Source of the DNA: an uncultured Neomegalonema sp.
Lineage (GTDB): Bacteria > Pseudomonadota > Alphaproteobacteria > Rhodobacterales > Rhodobacteraceae
DNA length: 21,282 nucleotides
Reading direction: 5' to 3'
Assembly: GCA_937958345.1 (NCBI GenBank)
Contig: CALGNW010000137.1
Coordinates: 1-21,282, forward strand
How positions within the stretch are numbered: the stretch's first letter is position 1; each line of letters opens with the position of its first letter. A program made the position numbers and the translations under genes. The notes under the pieces were generated by a model that searched no databases, had not been told where the DNA came from, and saw only the letters and a program-made list of their open reading frames with translations. Below are positions 6,481 to 14,560 of this stretch, piece after piece.

Positions 6481-6540
6481 GTGATTGGCGAATGGGTCGG
6501 TTATGCCCTGTCGCAAGTGTTGCAACGCGCCCCGGGATAA
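6481..6540 (+). pseudogene. Degenerate duplicate of the membrane-protein C-terminus
   Basis: The 60 nt from 6481 to the TAA at 6540 align without gaps to the last 60 nt of the membrane-protein gene (6356-6415). By my count 37 of 60 bases are identical, and the peptides VIGWWVGYA and VIGEWVGYA correspond. No start or upstream helices remain in frame. It looks like the tail of a decayed tandem copy; chance resemblance is not excluded. Confidence 0.35.
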
Positions 6541-6567
6541 CAGGGCGCCAAACGGGAAATGACCATT

Positions 6568-7449
6568 ATGGCCGTGCTTGTCGACGAAAACACCAAAGTC
6601 ATTTGTCAGGGTATTACAGGCTCGCAAGGAACCTTTCACTCCGAGCAGGCGATTGCCTACGGAACGAAAATGGTTGGCGGTGTCACCCCCGGTAAGGGCG
6701 GACAGACAGCGCTGGGCCTGCCGGTTTATGACTCGGTCCACGAGGCTGTTCACGCGACCGGTGCCGATGCATCCGCGATTTACGTGCCGCCGCCCTTCGC
6801 TGCCGACGCTATTCTGGAGGCGCTGGACGCCGAAGTGCCGCTGATCGTCTGTATTACCGAGGGAATTCCTGTCCTTGATATGATGCGGGTCAAGCGGGCG
6901 CTGGTCGGTTCGAAGTCCATTTTGATCGGGCCGAACTGTCCGGGCGTGATCACGCCGGATGCCTGTAAGATCGGTATTATGCCCGGCCACATCCATAAAC
7001 GCGGCAGCGTCGGCATTGTCTCGCGATCGGGCACGCTGACCTACGAGGCGGTGGCGCAAACCACCGCAATCGGCAAAGGCCAGAGTACCTGTATCGGTAT
7101 CGGCGGCGACCCGATTAAAGGTTTCGAGCATATCGACGCGCTCGACCTGCTGCTGGGTGATCCTGAAACCGAGTCGATCATCATGATCGGTGAAATCGGC
7201 GGCTCGGCTGAAGAAGATGCCGCGCAGTTCATCGCCGACGAGGCGAAGAAGGGCCGCAAGAAACCCATCGCCGGATTTATCGCCGGTCGCACGGCGCCTC
7301 CGGGACGCCGCATGGGCCATGCGGGCGCGATCATCTCGGGCGGCAAGGGCGGCGCGGAAGACAAGATCGAGGCCATGCGCTCGGCCGGAATCGTGGTATC
7401 GGAAGATCCGTCAAAACTGGGCGAGGCGCTGTTGAAGGCGCTGGGCTAA
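6568..7449 (+). CDS. sucD: Succinyl-CoA ligase (ADP-forming) subunit alpha
   Basis: SucD binds CoA and carries the phosphohistidine of succinyl-CoA synthetase. The 293-residue protein from the ATG at 6568 begins MAVLVDENTKVICQGITGSQ, the classic CoA-site N-terminus. It has TPGKGG, YVPPPFAADAI, CITEGIPVLDM, LIGPNCPGVI, RSGTLTYEA and GIGGDPI. The active-site His251 lies in GRMGH-like GRRMGHAGAI. An in-frame ATG at 6559 would add MTI. I prefer 6568 because the family starts there and GGGAAA lies at a workable distance. The gene is followed by a strong terminator and has no sucC upstream on its own strand. Confidence 0.96.
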   Translation: MAVLVDENTKVICQGITGSQGTFHSEQAIAYGTKMVGGVTPGKGGQTALGLPVYDSVHEAVHATGADASAIYVPPPFAADAILEALDAEVPLIVCITEGIPVLDMMRVKRALVGSKSILIGPNCPGVITPDACKIGIMPGHIHKRGSVGIVSRSGTLTYEAVAQTTAIGKGQSTCIGIGGDPIKGFEHIDALDLLLGDPETESIIMIGEIGGSAEEDAAQFIADEAKKGRKKPIAGFIAGRTAPPGRRMGHAGAIISGGKGGAEDKIEAMRSAGIVVSEDPSKLGEALLKALG

Positions 7450-7487
7450 GCACGCGGACAACGCGGTTGGCGGCAGGCGGTAATCAT

Positions 7488-7526
7488 AAAAGGGCGCGGC
7501 GGAAAATCTCCGCTGCGCCTTTTTTC
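7488..7526 (+). terminator. Intrinsic terminator after sucD
   Basis: GGGCGCGGCGGA (7492-7503) pairs with TCCGCTGCGCCT (7509-7520) as a 12-bp stem with two G-T pairs. It has a 5-base loop, an upstream A4 and a following T-run. It should end sucD transcription before the peptidoglycan-binding gene and sucA, splitting the suc cluster into separate transcripts. Confidence 0.85.
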
Positions 7527-7557
7527 GTTCATCAACAAAACGAGCAGGAACACGAGT

Positions 7558-8106
7558 ATGTCTATTTTGAAACGCGGTCTGAATGGTGCGCCGGTCAAAC
7601 GCCTTCAGGAAAAATTGGGCATTGCCGCCGACGGTGACTTCGGACCCGGCACGGAGAAAGCGGTGCGCGCTTTTCAGGAGGCCAATGGCCTGACGGTCGA
7701 TGGCATTGCCGGGCCGGATACTTTTGCCGCGATGGGCCTGCACGAGCTGATGCTGTTGCGCGTCGGATCGCGTGGTCAGGCGGTAAAGGCGCTGCAACAG
7801 GATCTGGGTGTGGATGCCGACGGTATTTTCGGTGAAGGCACGAAGGCCGCGCTGGCGGCGTATCAGACAGCGCGCGGGTTGACGGCGGATGGCATGGCGG
7901 GGCCGACGACCCTGTCCGCGATGCCGAGCTTTGCCCAATCGGTTACGGCGGAAACGATTAAGAGAGCCGCAGTTCAACCGGACGAGTCGCATTTTGACGG
8001 CGAGGCGCTGCCCGATCTGAAAGGGATGGAAGTGGTCGAGGCGGCAAACCCGTCTTCAGCACCGAAAGACTCGCTCTGGGGTAAGGTGAAGGGCTGGTTT
8101 TCTTAA
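7558..8106 (+). CDS. Protein with two PG_binding_1 repeats, no signal peptide
   Basis: The 182-residue protein has two peptidoglycan-binding-like repeats of the PG_binding_1 type. Repeat 1 (about 4-60) runs GAPVKRLQEKLGIAADGDFG to FQEANGLTVDGIAGPDT. Repeat 2 (about 66-122) runs GQAVKALQQDLGVDADGIFG to YQTARGLTADGMAGPTT. The N-terminus, MSILKRGLNG, is neither a signal peptide nor a membrane helix. The C-terminal 60 residues are polar and low in complexity, ending in a short amphipathic SLWGKVKGWFS that might touch a membrane. Without an export signal, cell-wall binding is uncertain and the fold may serve another, cytoplasmic purpose. A ribosome site AGCAGGAACACG precedes the ATG. Separate transcription is suggested by the terminator just upstream. 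Confidence 0.85.
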   Translation: MSILKRGLNGAPVKRLQEKLGIAADGDFGPGTEKAVRAFQEANGLTVDGIAGPDTFAAMGLHELMLLRVGSRGQAVKALQQDLGVDADGIFGEGTKAALAAYQTARGLTADGMAGPTTLSAMPSFAQSVTAETIKRAAVQPDESHFDGEALPDLKGMEVVEAANPSSAPKDSLWGKVKGWFS

Positions 8107-8160
8107 GAAACCGGCTGAAAAATTCCACCCGCCGTTTGAGGTAACTTTGCGGTAAAGTCG

Positions 8161-8200
8161 CTGCGTTTCCGTTTTCCTGTCAGGAAGGGCGGAAACGCAG
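8161..8200. repeat. 40-bp near-perfect hairpin in the region before sucA
   Basis: CTGCGTTTCCG and CGGAAACGCAG form a perfect 11-bp stem. An inner TTCCT-GTC-AGGAA stem joins it through T-G pairs, giving one long hairpin of about 18 pairs. No T-run follows in either direction. It may be a 3' stabilising structure for the upstream gene, a leader element of sucA, or a small mobile repeat. Confidence 0.55.
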
Positions 8201-8409
8201 GGTTAAGCGTGCAAATGCGCGACGGCATGTCCGAAAAATGCATTGCAACAAACTGTGAGCGATGCGTGCTGTGTTCACATTCGTGCAGTTAAGCTACAAG
8301 CAACACGAATCACGGGTCTTCCGGGCGGGTCTTTTAGGGACGGGCGCGGGTGGCTTTAACCGATCGCTTGACTCTCAGGGAGCACGCGGGAACGCCCCGC
8401 GCGGGTAAA
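8201..8409 (+). promoter_or_regulatory. Probable promoter region of sucA-sucB-lpd
   Basis: This gene-free stretch precedes sucA and follows the terminated sucD unit, so a promoter is expected here. A dyad TGTGTTCACA lies at 8270-8279, and TGTGA at 8254-8258 has its inverted partner at 8275-8279. The spacing is wrong for a CRP site. No convincing sigma-70 -35/-10 pair and no EcfG box is seen. Confidence 0.35.
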
Positions 8410-11382
8410 ATGAGTAAATCCGAGGCTCGCCGGCCATCCGGCAACGACGCTTTCGCGGAATTTTCCTTCCTTCAGGGCGCTAATGCCGCCTACGTCGAAA
8501 TGCTTTATGCGCGCTTTGCCGAGGACAAATCCTCGGTAGACGACGGGTGGCAGGCATTTTTCGGCGGTCTGGAAGAGGCCGACGCGGACCCCAAGGCCAA
8601 TGCCGGTGGCGCAAGCTGGCAAAGGGGCGACTGGCCCCCGCGTGCCAATGGCGAACTGGTTGCCGCGCTCGACGGGCAATGGGACGCGGTCCCTGATACC
8701 GCCGCGCTGGCCAAAAAGATCAAGGGCAAGGCGGCGGGACAGGGCGCGGCGCTGTCGGACGAGGCCGTTCGCGCGGCAACGCTCGACTCGATCCGCGCCA
8801 TTATGTTCATCCGGTCCCACCGGCATCGCGGCCATCTCGCGGCGAACCTTGATCCGCTGGGCATTGTCAATGTCGAGGATGCGCCCGAGCTGATGCCCAA
8901 GTCCTACGGGTTTACCGATGCGGACATGGACCGGCCTATCTTTATTGATAACGTGCTCGGCGTTGAAAGCGCCTCGATGCGCGAGATCAATGAGATTGTT
9001 AAAAAGACATATTGCGGCACGTTCGCGCTGCAATACATGCACATCTCCGATCCCGAAGAGGCGCAATGGCTTAAAGAGCGGATCGAGGGACGCGATAAGG
9101 AAGTCAGCTTTACGCCCGAGGGCCGCAAGGCAATTCTGAACAAGCTGGTCGAGACCGAGGGTTTCGAAAAATTCCTCAACGTCAAATATACGGGCACAAA
9201 GCGGTTCGGGATTGACGGCGGCGAGGCGCTGGTCCCCGCGATGGAGCAGATTATCAAGCGCGGCGGCGCGCTGGGTGCGCGCGATATCATCATCGGCATG
9301 CCGCACCGGGGCCGGTTGAACGTGCTGGTCAACGTGATGGCCAAGCCGTTCCGCGCGATCTTTAACGAGTTTCAGGGCGGCAGCTTTAAGCCCGAGGATG
9401 TCGACGGGTCGGGTGACGTGAAATATCACCTCGGCGCGTCCTCGGACCGCGAGTTTGACGGCAACAATGTCCACCTGTCGCTGACGGCGAACCCCTCGCA
9501 TCTGGAGGCGGTGAATCCGGTCGTGCTGGGCAAGGCCCGCGCGAAACAGGCGCAGAATGACGACCGTGCCGACCGGACCTCGGTTATACCGGTGCTGTTG
9601 CACGGGGATGCGGCCTTTGCGGGCCAGGGCGTTGTGGCCGAGTGTTTCGGCCTGTCGGGGCTGGTCGGTCACCGGTCGGGCGGCGCGATCCATATTGTCG
9701 TGAATAACCAGATTGGGTTTACCACCGCGCCGAGCTTTTCGCGGTCCTCGCCCTATCCGTCGGACATCGCGCTGATGGTGGAAGCGCCTATTTTCCACGT
9801 GAACGGCGATGATCCCGAAGCGGTGACGCACGCCGCTAAAGTCGCCACCGAGTATCGCCAGAAATTCCGCAAGGATGTCGTCATCGACATCTTCTGCTAT
9901 CGCCGCTTTGGACATAACGAGGGCGACGAGCCCATGTTCACGCAGCCCCTGATGTATAAGAAGATCAAGGGCCATCCGACGACTTTGTCGATCTATGCCG
10001 ACCGCCTGATGGCGGAAAAGGTTGTGACCGGGGCCGAAGTCGAGGCGATGAAAACCGAGTTCAGCGATCATTTGCAGGCCGAGTTCGAGGCGGGCGAAGA
10101 TTACCGCCCCAACAAGGCAGACTGGCTGGACGGCAAATGGTCCGGGCTGGCAACCGGCAAGGGCGAATACCAGCGCGGGGAAACCGGATTTCCGATTCCG
10201 TTGCTGAAGGAAATCGGCAAGACGCTGACCAGCGCGCCCGACGGCTTTAACATCCACCGCACGGTCGCGCGGCAGTTGGAAGCCAAAAAGAAGATGTTCG
10301 AGACGGGCGAGGGCTTTGACTGGGCCACCGCCGAAGCGATGGCGTTTTCATCGTTGATCGAAGAGGGCTTTCCCGTGCGTCTGTCCGGTCAGGATTGTAC
10401 GCGCGGTACGTTCTCGCAGCGCCATTCGGCGTTTATCGATCAGGAGACCGAAGACCGCTATTACCCGATGAAGCACATCAAGGGCGAGAACGATTACGAG
10501 GTGATCGACTCGATGCTGTCCGAATACGCCGTGCTCGGGTTCGAGTACGGGTACACGATGGCCGAGCCGAACGCGCTGGTGCTGTGGGAAGCGCAGTTCG
10601 GCGATTTCGTCAACGGTGCGCAGATCATGATTGATCAGTTCATCTCGTCGGGCGAGCGCAAATGGCTGCGCATGTCCGGCCTCGTGATGCTGTTGCCGCA
10701 CGGATACGAGGGGCAGGGGCCGGAACATTCGTCGGCGCGGGTCGAGCGGTTTTTGCAAATGTCCGCCGAGGAAAACTGGATCGTTGCGAACTGTACGACG
10801 CCTGCGAACTATTTCCATATTCTGCGCCGCCAGATGCGCCGCGATTTCCGTAAACCGCTGATCCTGTTCACGCCGAAATCGCTGTTGCGTCATAAGAAAT
10901 GTGTGTCGAAGCTGGAAGAATTCGGAGAGGGTTCGAGCTTTCACCGTGTCCTGTGGGATGATGCGCAATACGGCATGTCCGACACGACACTGGTCGCGGA
11001 CGAGCGGATCAGGCGCGTCGTGATGTGCAGCGGTAAAGTGTATTTCGACCTGCTGGAAGAACGCGATGCACGCGGCATTACCGATGTCTATCTGCTGCGT
11101 GTCGAACAGATGTACCCGTTCGCAGCCATGGCGCTGATGAAAGAACTGGGCCGGTTCAAACAGGCCGAGTTCGTGTGGTGTCAGGAAGAGCCGAAAAATC
11201 AGGGCGGCTGGACCTTTATGGAACCGAATATCGAATGGGCGCTGAACCGCGTCGGTGCGGCGCAATCGCGCCCGCGCTATGCAGGCCGCGCGGCGGCGGC
11301 GTCTCCTGCGACGGGGCTTGCCTCGCAGCATAAGGCGCAACAGGCTAAACTGGTCGATGAAGCGTTGAGCGACCCGGAATAA
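8410..11382 (+). CDS. sucA: 2-oxoglutarate dehydrogenase E1 component
   Basis: SucA is the thiamine-diphosphate enzyme that decarboxylates 2-oxoglutarate and passes the succinyl group to SucB lipoate. It has 990 residues from the ATG at 8410, which gives the family N-terminus (FAEFSFLQGANAAYVEMLYARF). A GTG at 8350 would add 20 residues and has AGGGAC upstream, so the start is not settled. Key segments are RSHRHRGHLAANLDPL, IGMPHRGRLNVLVNV, LTANPSHLEAVNPVV, the ThDP/Mg site HGDAAFAGQGVV (about 398-409) with NNQIGFTT (about 432), and RRFGHNEGDEP. The C-terminal transketolase part contains SGQDCTRGTFSQRHSA, LPHGYEGQGPEHSSARVERF and FTPKSLLRHK. The first gene of the sucA-sucB-MAPEG-lpd run. Confidence 0.97.
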   Translation: MSKSEARRPSGNDAFAEFSFLQGANAAYVEMLYARFAEDKSSVDDGWQAFFGGLEEADADPKANAGGASWQRGDWPPRANGELVAALDGQWDAVPDTAALAKKIKGKAAGQGAALSDEAVRAATLDSIRAIMFIRSHRHRGHLAANLDPLGIVNVEDAPELMPKSYGFTDADMDRPIFIDNVLGVESASMREINEIVKKTYCGTFALQYMHISDPEEAQWLKERIEGRDKEVSFTPEGRKAILNKLVETEGFEKFLNVKYTGTKRFGIDGGEALVPAMEQIIKRGGALGARDIIIGMPHRGRLNVLVNVMAKPFRAIFNEFQGGSFKPEDVDGSGDVKYHLGASSDREFDGNNVHLSLTANPSHLEAVNPVVLGKARAKQAQNDDRADRTSVIPVLLHGDAAFAGQGVVAECFGLSGLVGHRSGGAIHIVVNNQIGFTTAPSFSRSSPYPSDIALMVEAPIFHVNGDDPEAVTHAAKVATEYRQKFRKDVVIDIFCYRRFGHNEGDEPMFTQPLMYKKIKGHPTTLSIYADRLMAEKVVTGAEVEAMKTEFSDHLQAEFEAGEDYRPNKADWLDGKWSGLATGKGEYQRGETGFPIPLLKEIGKTLTSAPDGFNIHRTVARQLEAKKKMFETGEGFDWATAEAMAFSSLIEEGFPVRLSGQDCTRGTFSQRHSAFIDQETEDRYYPMKHIKGENDYEVIDSMLSEYAVLGFEYGYTMAEPNALVLWEAQFGDFVNGAQIMIDQFISSGERKWLRMSGLVMLLPHGYEGQGPEHSSARVERFLQMSAEENWIVANCTTPANYFHILRRQMRRDFRKPLILFTPKSLLRHKKCVSKLEEFGEGSSFHRVLWDDAQYGMSDTTLVADERIRRVVMCSGKVYFDLLEERDARGITDVYLLRVEQMYPFAAMALMKELGRFKQAEFVWCQEEPKNQGGWTFMEPNIEWALNRVGAAQSRPRYAGRAAAASPATGLASQHKAQQAKLVDEALSDPE

Positions 11383-11422
11383 ATTTGACGGGCCGCTGAG
11401 TCCGCACGAGAGGAACGACAAG

Positions 11423-12628
11423 ATGGCGACGGAAGTACGTGTACCCACGCTGGGCGAATCTGTAACCGAAGCAACCGTGGCAACGTGGTTCAAGAAACCC
11501 GGTGATGCCGTAAAAGTCGATGAAATGCTGTGCGAGCTGGAAACCGATAAGGTGACCGTCGAAGTGCCGTCGCCCGTTGCCGGTGCGATGGGCGAGATTA
11601 TCGCCGCCGACGGAACCACCGTCGAAAAAGACGGCTTGCTGTGTATGGTCGAAGAAGGCGCAAGCGGAACGGCAAGTGCGCCCGCCGCATCCGCCGCCGC
11701 CGCAGGAGCCGCGGCCCCCGCGCCCCGTGAGGAAGCCGCAGCCGCCGGAACCGCCCCCTCGGACGGGGCGTCGCGCCGCGATGTTGAGGATGCACCCTCG
11801 GCGAAAAAGGCGATGGCCGAAGCCGGGCTGTCTCGCGATCAGGTTCAGGGATCGGGGCGCGATGGCCGGATTATGAAGGAAGACGTTGCCAAGGCGTCAT
11901 CGGGCGGCGGCGCGGCGGTTCCGCAAAGCCAACGCGAAGAACGCGTGAAGATGACCCGTCTGCGCCAGACCATCGCGCGCCGCCTGAAAGAAGCGCAGGA
12001 CACCGCCGCGATGCTGACCACCTTTAACGAGGTGGACATGACGGCGGTGATGGAGCTGCGCAATGAATACAAAGAACTGTTCCAGAAAAAACACGGCGTC
12101 AAACTCGGCTTTATGTCGTTCTTCGTCAAAGCCTGTACCCACGCGCTGAACGAGATCCCCGAAGTGAATGCCGAAATCGACGGCACGGATGTTGTCTACA
12201 AGAACTATTGCAACATCGGGGTCGCGGTCGGTACGCCGAACGGCCTGGTCGTTCCGGTCCTTCGTGATGCGCAGGATATGAGCTTTTCGGGGATTGAAAA
12301 GACGATCTCCGAAATGGGCCTTAAGGCGCGTGACGGCAAGTTGACCATCGCCGAGATGCAGGGCGGCACGTTCACGATCTCGAACGGCGGCGTGTACGGT
12401 TCGCTGATGTCGACGCCGATCCTGAACCCGCCGCAGTCGGGTATTCTGGGTATGCACGCGATCCAAAAGCGCGCGATGGTGATTGGCGACAAGATCGAAA
12501 TCCGCCCGATGATGTATCTTGCGTTGTCGTATGACCACCGCGTTGTCGACGGTGCAGGCGCCGTGACCTTCCTCGTGCGCGTGAAAGAAGCGTTGGAAGA
12601 TCCGCGCCGGTTGCTGATGGACCTCTAA
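11423..12628 (+). CDS. sucB: Dihydrolipoyllysine-residue succinyltransferase (E2 of OGDH)
   Basis: SucB moves the succinyl group from lipoate to CoA and forms the core of the 2-oxoglutarate dehydrogenase complex. The 401-residue protein has an N-terminal lipoyl domain (1-78) with the lipoylated K43 in ELETDKVTVEV. An Ala/Pro-rich linker follows (about 80-115), then a peripheral subunit-binding domain (SAKKAMAEAGLSRDQVQGSG...GRIMKEDV). The catalytic domain has FNEVDMTAV, LGFMSFFVKA, FTISNGGVYGSLMSTPI and the active-site SYDHRVVDG (H372, D376). GAGAGGAA lies 7 bases before the ATG. It sits 40 bp after sucA and 4 bp before the MAPEG gene, consistent with one operon. Confidence 0.97.
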   Translation: MATEVRVPTLGESVTEATVATWFKKPGDAVKVDEMLCELETDKVTVEVPSPVAGAMGEIIAADGTTVEKDGLLCMVEEGASGTASAPAASAAAAGAAAPAPREEAAAAGTAPSDGASRRDVEDAPSAKKAMAEAGLSRDQVQGSGRDGRIMKEDVAKASSGGGAAVPQSQREERVKMTRLRQTIARRLKEAQDTAAMLTTFNEVDMTAVMELRNEYKELFQKKHGVKLGFMSFFVKACTHALNEIPEVNAEIDGTDVVYKNYCNIGVAVGTPNGLVVPVLRDAQDMSFSGIEKTISEMGLKARDGKLTIAEMQGGTFTISNGGVYGSLMSTPILNPPQSGILGMHAIQKRAMVIGDKIEIRPMMYLALSYDHRVVDGAGAVTFLVRVKEALEDPRRLLMDL

Positions 12629-12632
12629 GCGG

Positions 12633-13022
12633 ATGCCGACTGAAGTCGCCATACTCGGATGGGCCGGACTGTTGCTTGTCGCGCAGTTCGTTCTGATGGC
12701 GGTGGCGGTTAATCTTCAGCTTGGTCCGGCCTATACGAGCGGGCCGCGCGACGAACGGCGCGAGCCGACCGGGATGCCGGGGCGGCTGTATCGCGCCTAT
12801 AACAACATGATCGAAGCGGTTGTCTTTTTCACCGTGGCGGTTGTCGTCGTGACGTTGGGCGAGGCGACGACGCCCGCCACCGCGCTGGCCGCGCAGGTCT
12901 TTCTGGCGGCGCGGGTTGCGTATGTGCCCGCCTATGCCAGCGGGATTCCGATGCTGCGCTCGGTCGTTTGGGCCGCCGGATTTTTTGCCTGCGTATTCAT
13001 GCTGGTACAGGCGCTGTTGTGA
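12633..13022 (+). CDS. MAPEG family membrane protein
   Basis: The 129-residue protein has four membrane helices (about 6-28, 60-80, 82-101, 107-128). It shows the MAPEG pattern: an N-terminal helix, then GPAYTSGPRDERR, a RAYNNMIEAVVFF segment with the Asn-Met-x-Glu motif, and RVAYVPAYASGIPMLRSVVW. MAPEG proteins include glutathione-dependent eicosanoid enzymes, but bacterial members like this one mostly have no known reaction. It starts 4 bp after sucB with no separate ribosome site, so translation is probably coupled. The position between sucB and lpd is a recurring Rhodobacteraceae arrangement, which supports the taxonomic guess rather than a function in the TCA cycle. Confidence 0.88.
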   Translation: MPTEVAILGWAGLLLVAQFVLMAVAVNLQLGPAYTSGPRDERREPTGMPGRLYRAYNNMIEAVVFFTVAVVVVTLGEATTPATALAAQVFLAARVAYVPAYASGIPMLRSVVWAAGFFACVFMLVQALL

Positions 13023-13079
13023 GCGCCGGCCAAACACTTTACCTATGCCGCGAAACCTTCAGAGACAGGAATTGAACTC

Positions 13080-14477
13080 ATGGCCGACTATGATCTTATC
13101 GTAATCGGGGGCGGGCCCGGCGGATATGTCTGTGCGATCCGCGCGGCGCAGCTCGGGATGAAAGTGGCCTGTGTCGAGGGGCGCGGTGCGCTGGGCGGAA
13201 CATGCCTGAACGTCGGGTGTATTCCCTCCAAGGCGTTGCTGCACGCGTCGCATCTGTATAGCGAAGCCAACGGTCATTTCGCCGAAATGGGCATTATGGC
13301 GCAGCCGACGATCGATATGATCAAGATGCAATCCTATCGCGCGGGTCAGGTCGATCAGCTGACAGGCGGCGTCGCGTTCCTGTTCAAGAAAAACAAGGTC
13401 GACTGGATCGACGGTTGGGGAAAGATCGAGGGGCCGGGCAAGGTATCGGTCAAAACCGCCGTCGATGCGGACAAATCGCTGACCGCTAAACACATCGTGA
13501 TCGCGACCGGATCGGAGCCTGCTTCGCTGCCCGGAGTCGACGTGGACGAGCAGCGCGTGGTGACATCCACGGGCGGCCTGACGCTGAAATCCATTCCCAA
13601 GAAAATGGTCGTCATCGGTGCGGGTGTGATCGGGCTGGAGCTGGGGTCTGTCTGGCGGCGGCTGGGGACCGAAGTGCAGGTGATCGAATACCTCGACCAG
13701 ATTACGCCGGGGATGGACTTGGAGGTCTGTAAGACGTTCGAGAAAATCCTGACCAAACAGGGTTTGCAATTCACGTTGGGCGCGGCGGTGCAGTCGGTTG
13801 AAAAAGGATCACGCCTGACCGTGCGGTATAAGAACCGCAAAGACGAGACGGAAGACTCGGTCGAGGCGGATGTCGTTTTGCTCGCCACAGGCCGCAAGCC
13901 CTATACGGCGGGGCTGGGTCTGGAAGAGGCTGGCGTTAAGATGACCGATCGCGGAGTCGTGGAGACGGATGCGGGATGGCGCACGAATGTCGACGGCATC
14001 TATGCGATTGGGGATGTGACCACCGGTCCGATGCTGGCGCATAAGGCCGAGGACGAGGGCGTTGCCGTTGCCGAGACGATTGCCGGACAGCATGGACACG
14101 TCAATTACGGTGTGATCCCGTCGGTGATCTATACCGATCCCGAAGTCGCCTCGGTCGGTCAAACCGAAGAGCAGCTTGCCGAAGAGGGACGCGCGTACAA
14201 GGTGGGGAAATTTCCGTTCCTCGCCAATGGCCGCGCCAAGGCGCATTTCGCGACCGACGGTTTTGCAAAAGTGCTGGCGGATAAAGAAACCGACCGCATC
14301 CTCGGCGTTCATGTCATCGGCCCGTCAGCGGGTGAGTTGATCCATGAATACTGCGTTGCGATGGAGTTCGGTGCAGCCGCCGAAGATATCGCCCGCACCT
14401 GTCACGCGCACCCGACATTATCCGAAGCCATGCGCGAGGCGGCAATGGCATGCGGGGATGGTGCAATTCACATGTAA
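13080..14477 (+). CDS. lpd: Dihydrolipoyl dehydrogenase (E3)
   Basis: Lpd reoxidises dihydrolipoate on SucB, passing electrons through FAD and a disulfide to NAD. The 465-residue protein starts MADYDLIVIGGGPGGYVCAI, the FAD-binding GxGxxG. The redox disulfide is C42/C47 in GGTCLNVGCIPSK. The NAD site is VVIGAGVIGLELGSVWRRLG, a second FAD contact is YAIGDVTTGPMLAHKAEDEG, and the C-terminal catalytic base pair is H444/E449 in HAHPTLSEAM. AGGAA precedes the ATG by 8 bases. It closes the sucA-sucB-MAPEG-lpd run and is followed by a strong terminator. Given its place after sucB it most likely serves the 2-oxoglutarate complex, though E3 can be shared with other complexes. Confidence 0.97.
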   Translation: MADYDLIVIGGGPGGYVCAIRAAQLGMKVACVEGRGALGGTCLNVGCIPSKALLHASHLYSEANGHFAEMGIMAQPTIDMIKMQSYRAGQVDQLTGGVAFLFKKNKVDWIDGWGKIEGPGKVSVKTAVDADKSLTAKHIVIATGSEPASLPGVDVDEQRVVTSTGGLTLKSIPKKMVVIGAGVIGLELGSVWRRLGTEVQVIEYLDQITPGMDLEVCKTFEKILTKQGLQFTLGAAVQSVEKGSRLTVRYKNRKDETEDSVEADVVLLATGRKPYTAGLGLEEAGVKMTDRGVVETDAGWRTNVDGIYAIGDVTTGPMLAHKAEDEGVAVAETIAGQHGHVNYGVIPSVIYTDPEVASVGQTEEQLAEEGRAYKVGKFPFLANGRAKAHFATDGFAKVLADKETDRILGVHVIGPSAGELIHEYCVAMEFGAAAEDIARTCHAHPTLSEAMREAAMACGDGAIHM

Positions 14478-14505
14478 GTACCGTGTCGTTGACACCGGGA
14501 TAAAA

Positions 14506-14536
14506 AAAGAGCCGGCGCTAGCAGCGTCGGCTCTTT
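14506..14536. terminator. Bidirectional terminator between lpd and DUF1328 gene
   Basis: AAAGAGCCGGCGCT and AGCGTCGGCTCTTT form a 14-bp stem, with one G-T pair, around an AGC loop. It has A7 on the left and T3 on the right. It ends lpd (+) and the convergent DUF1328 gene (-). Confidence 0.85.
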
Positions 14537-14560
14537 GCGTTCAGGGTCGCACCTTGCGTG

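Noticed and set aside
6055..6540. 161-codon plus-strand frame upstream of sucD
   Set aside because: It overlaps the better-supported membrane protein in another frame and lacks a ribosome site; only its last 20 codons are of interest, as a duplicated tail.
8254..8279. CRP site upstream of sucA
   Set aside because: TGTGA and TCACA are present but 16 bases apart instead of 6, so the geometry does not fit.
8356..10257. 633-codon open frame on the minus strand inside sucA
   Set aside because: It is fully antisense to a conserved enzyme, its translation has no recognisable domain, and long antisense frames are common in GC-rich genes with strong third-position bias.
10348..11619. 423-codon minus-strand open frame across the sucA-sucB junction
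   Set aside because: Same cause: a shadow of two well-supported genes, Arg/His-rich and with no family features.
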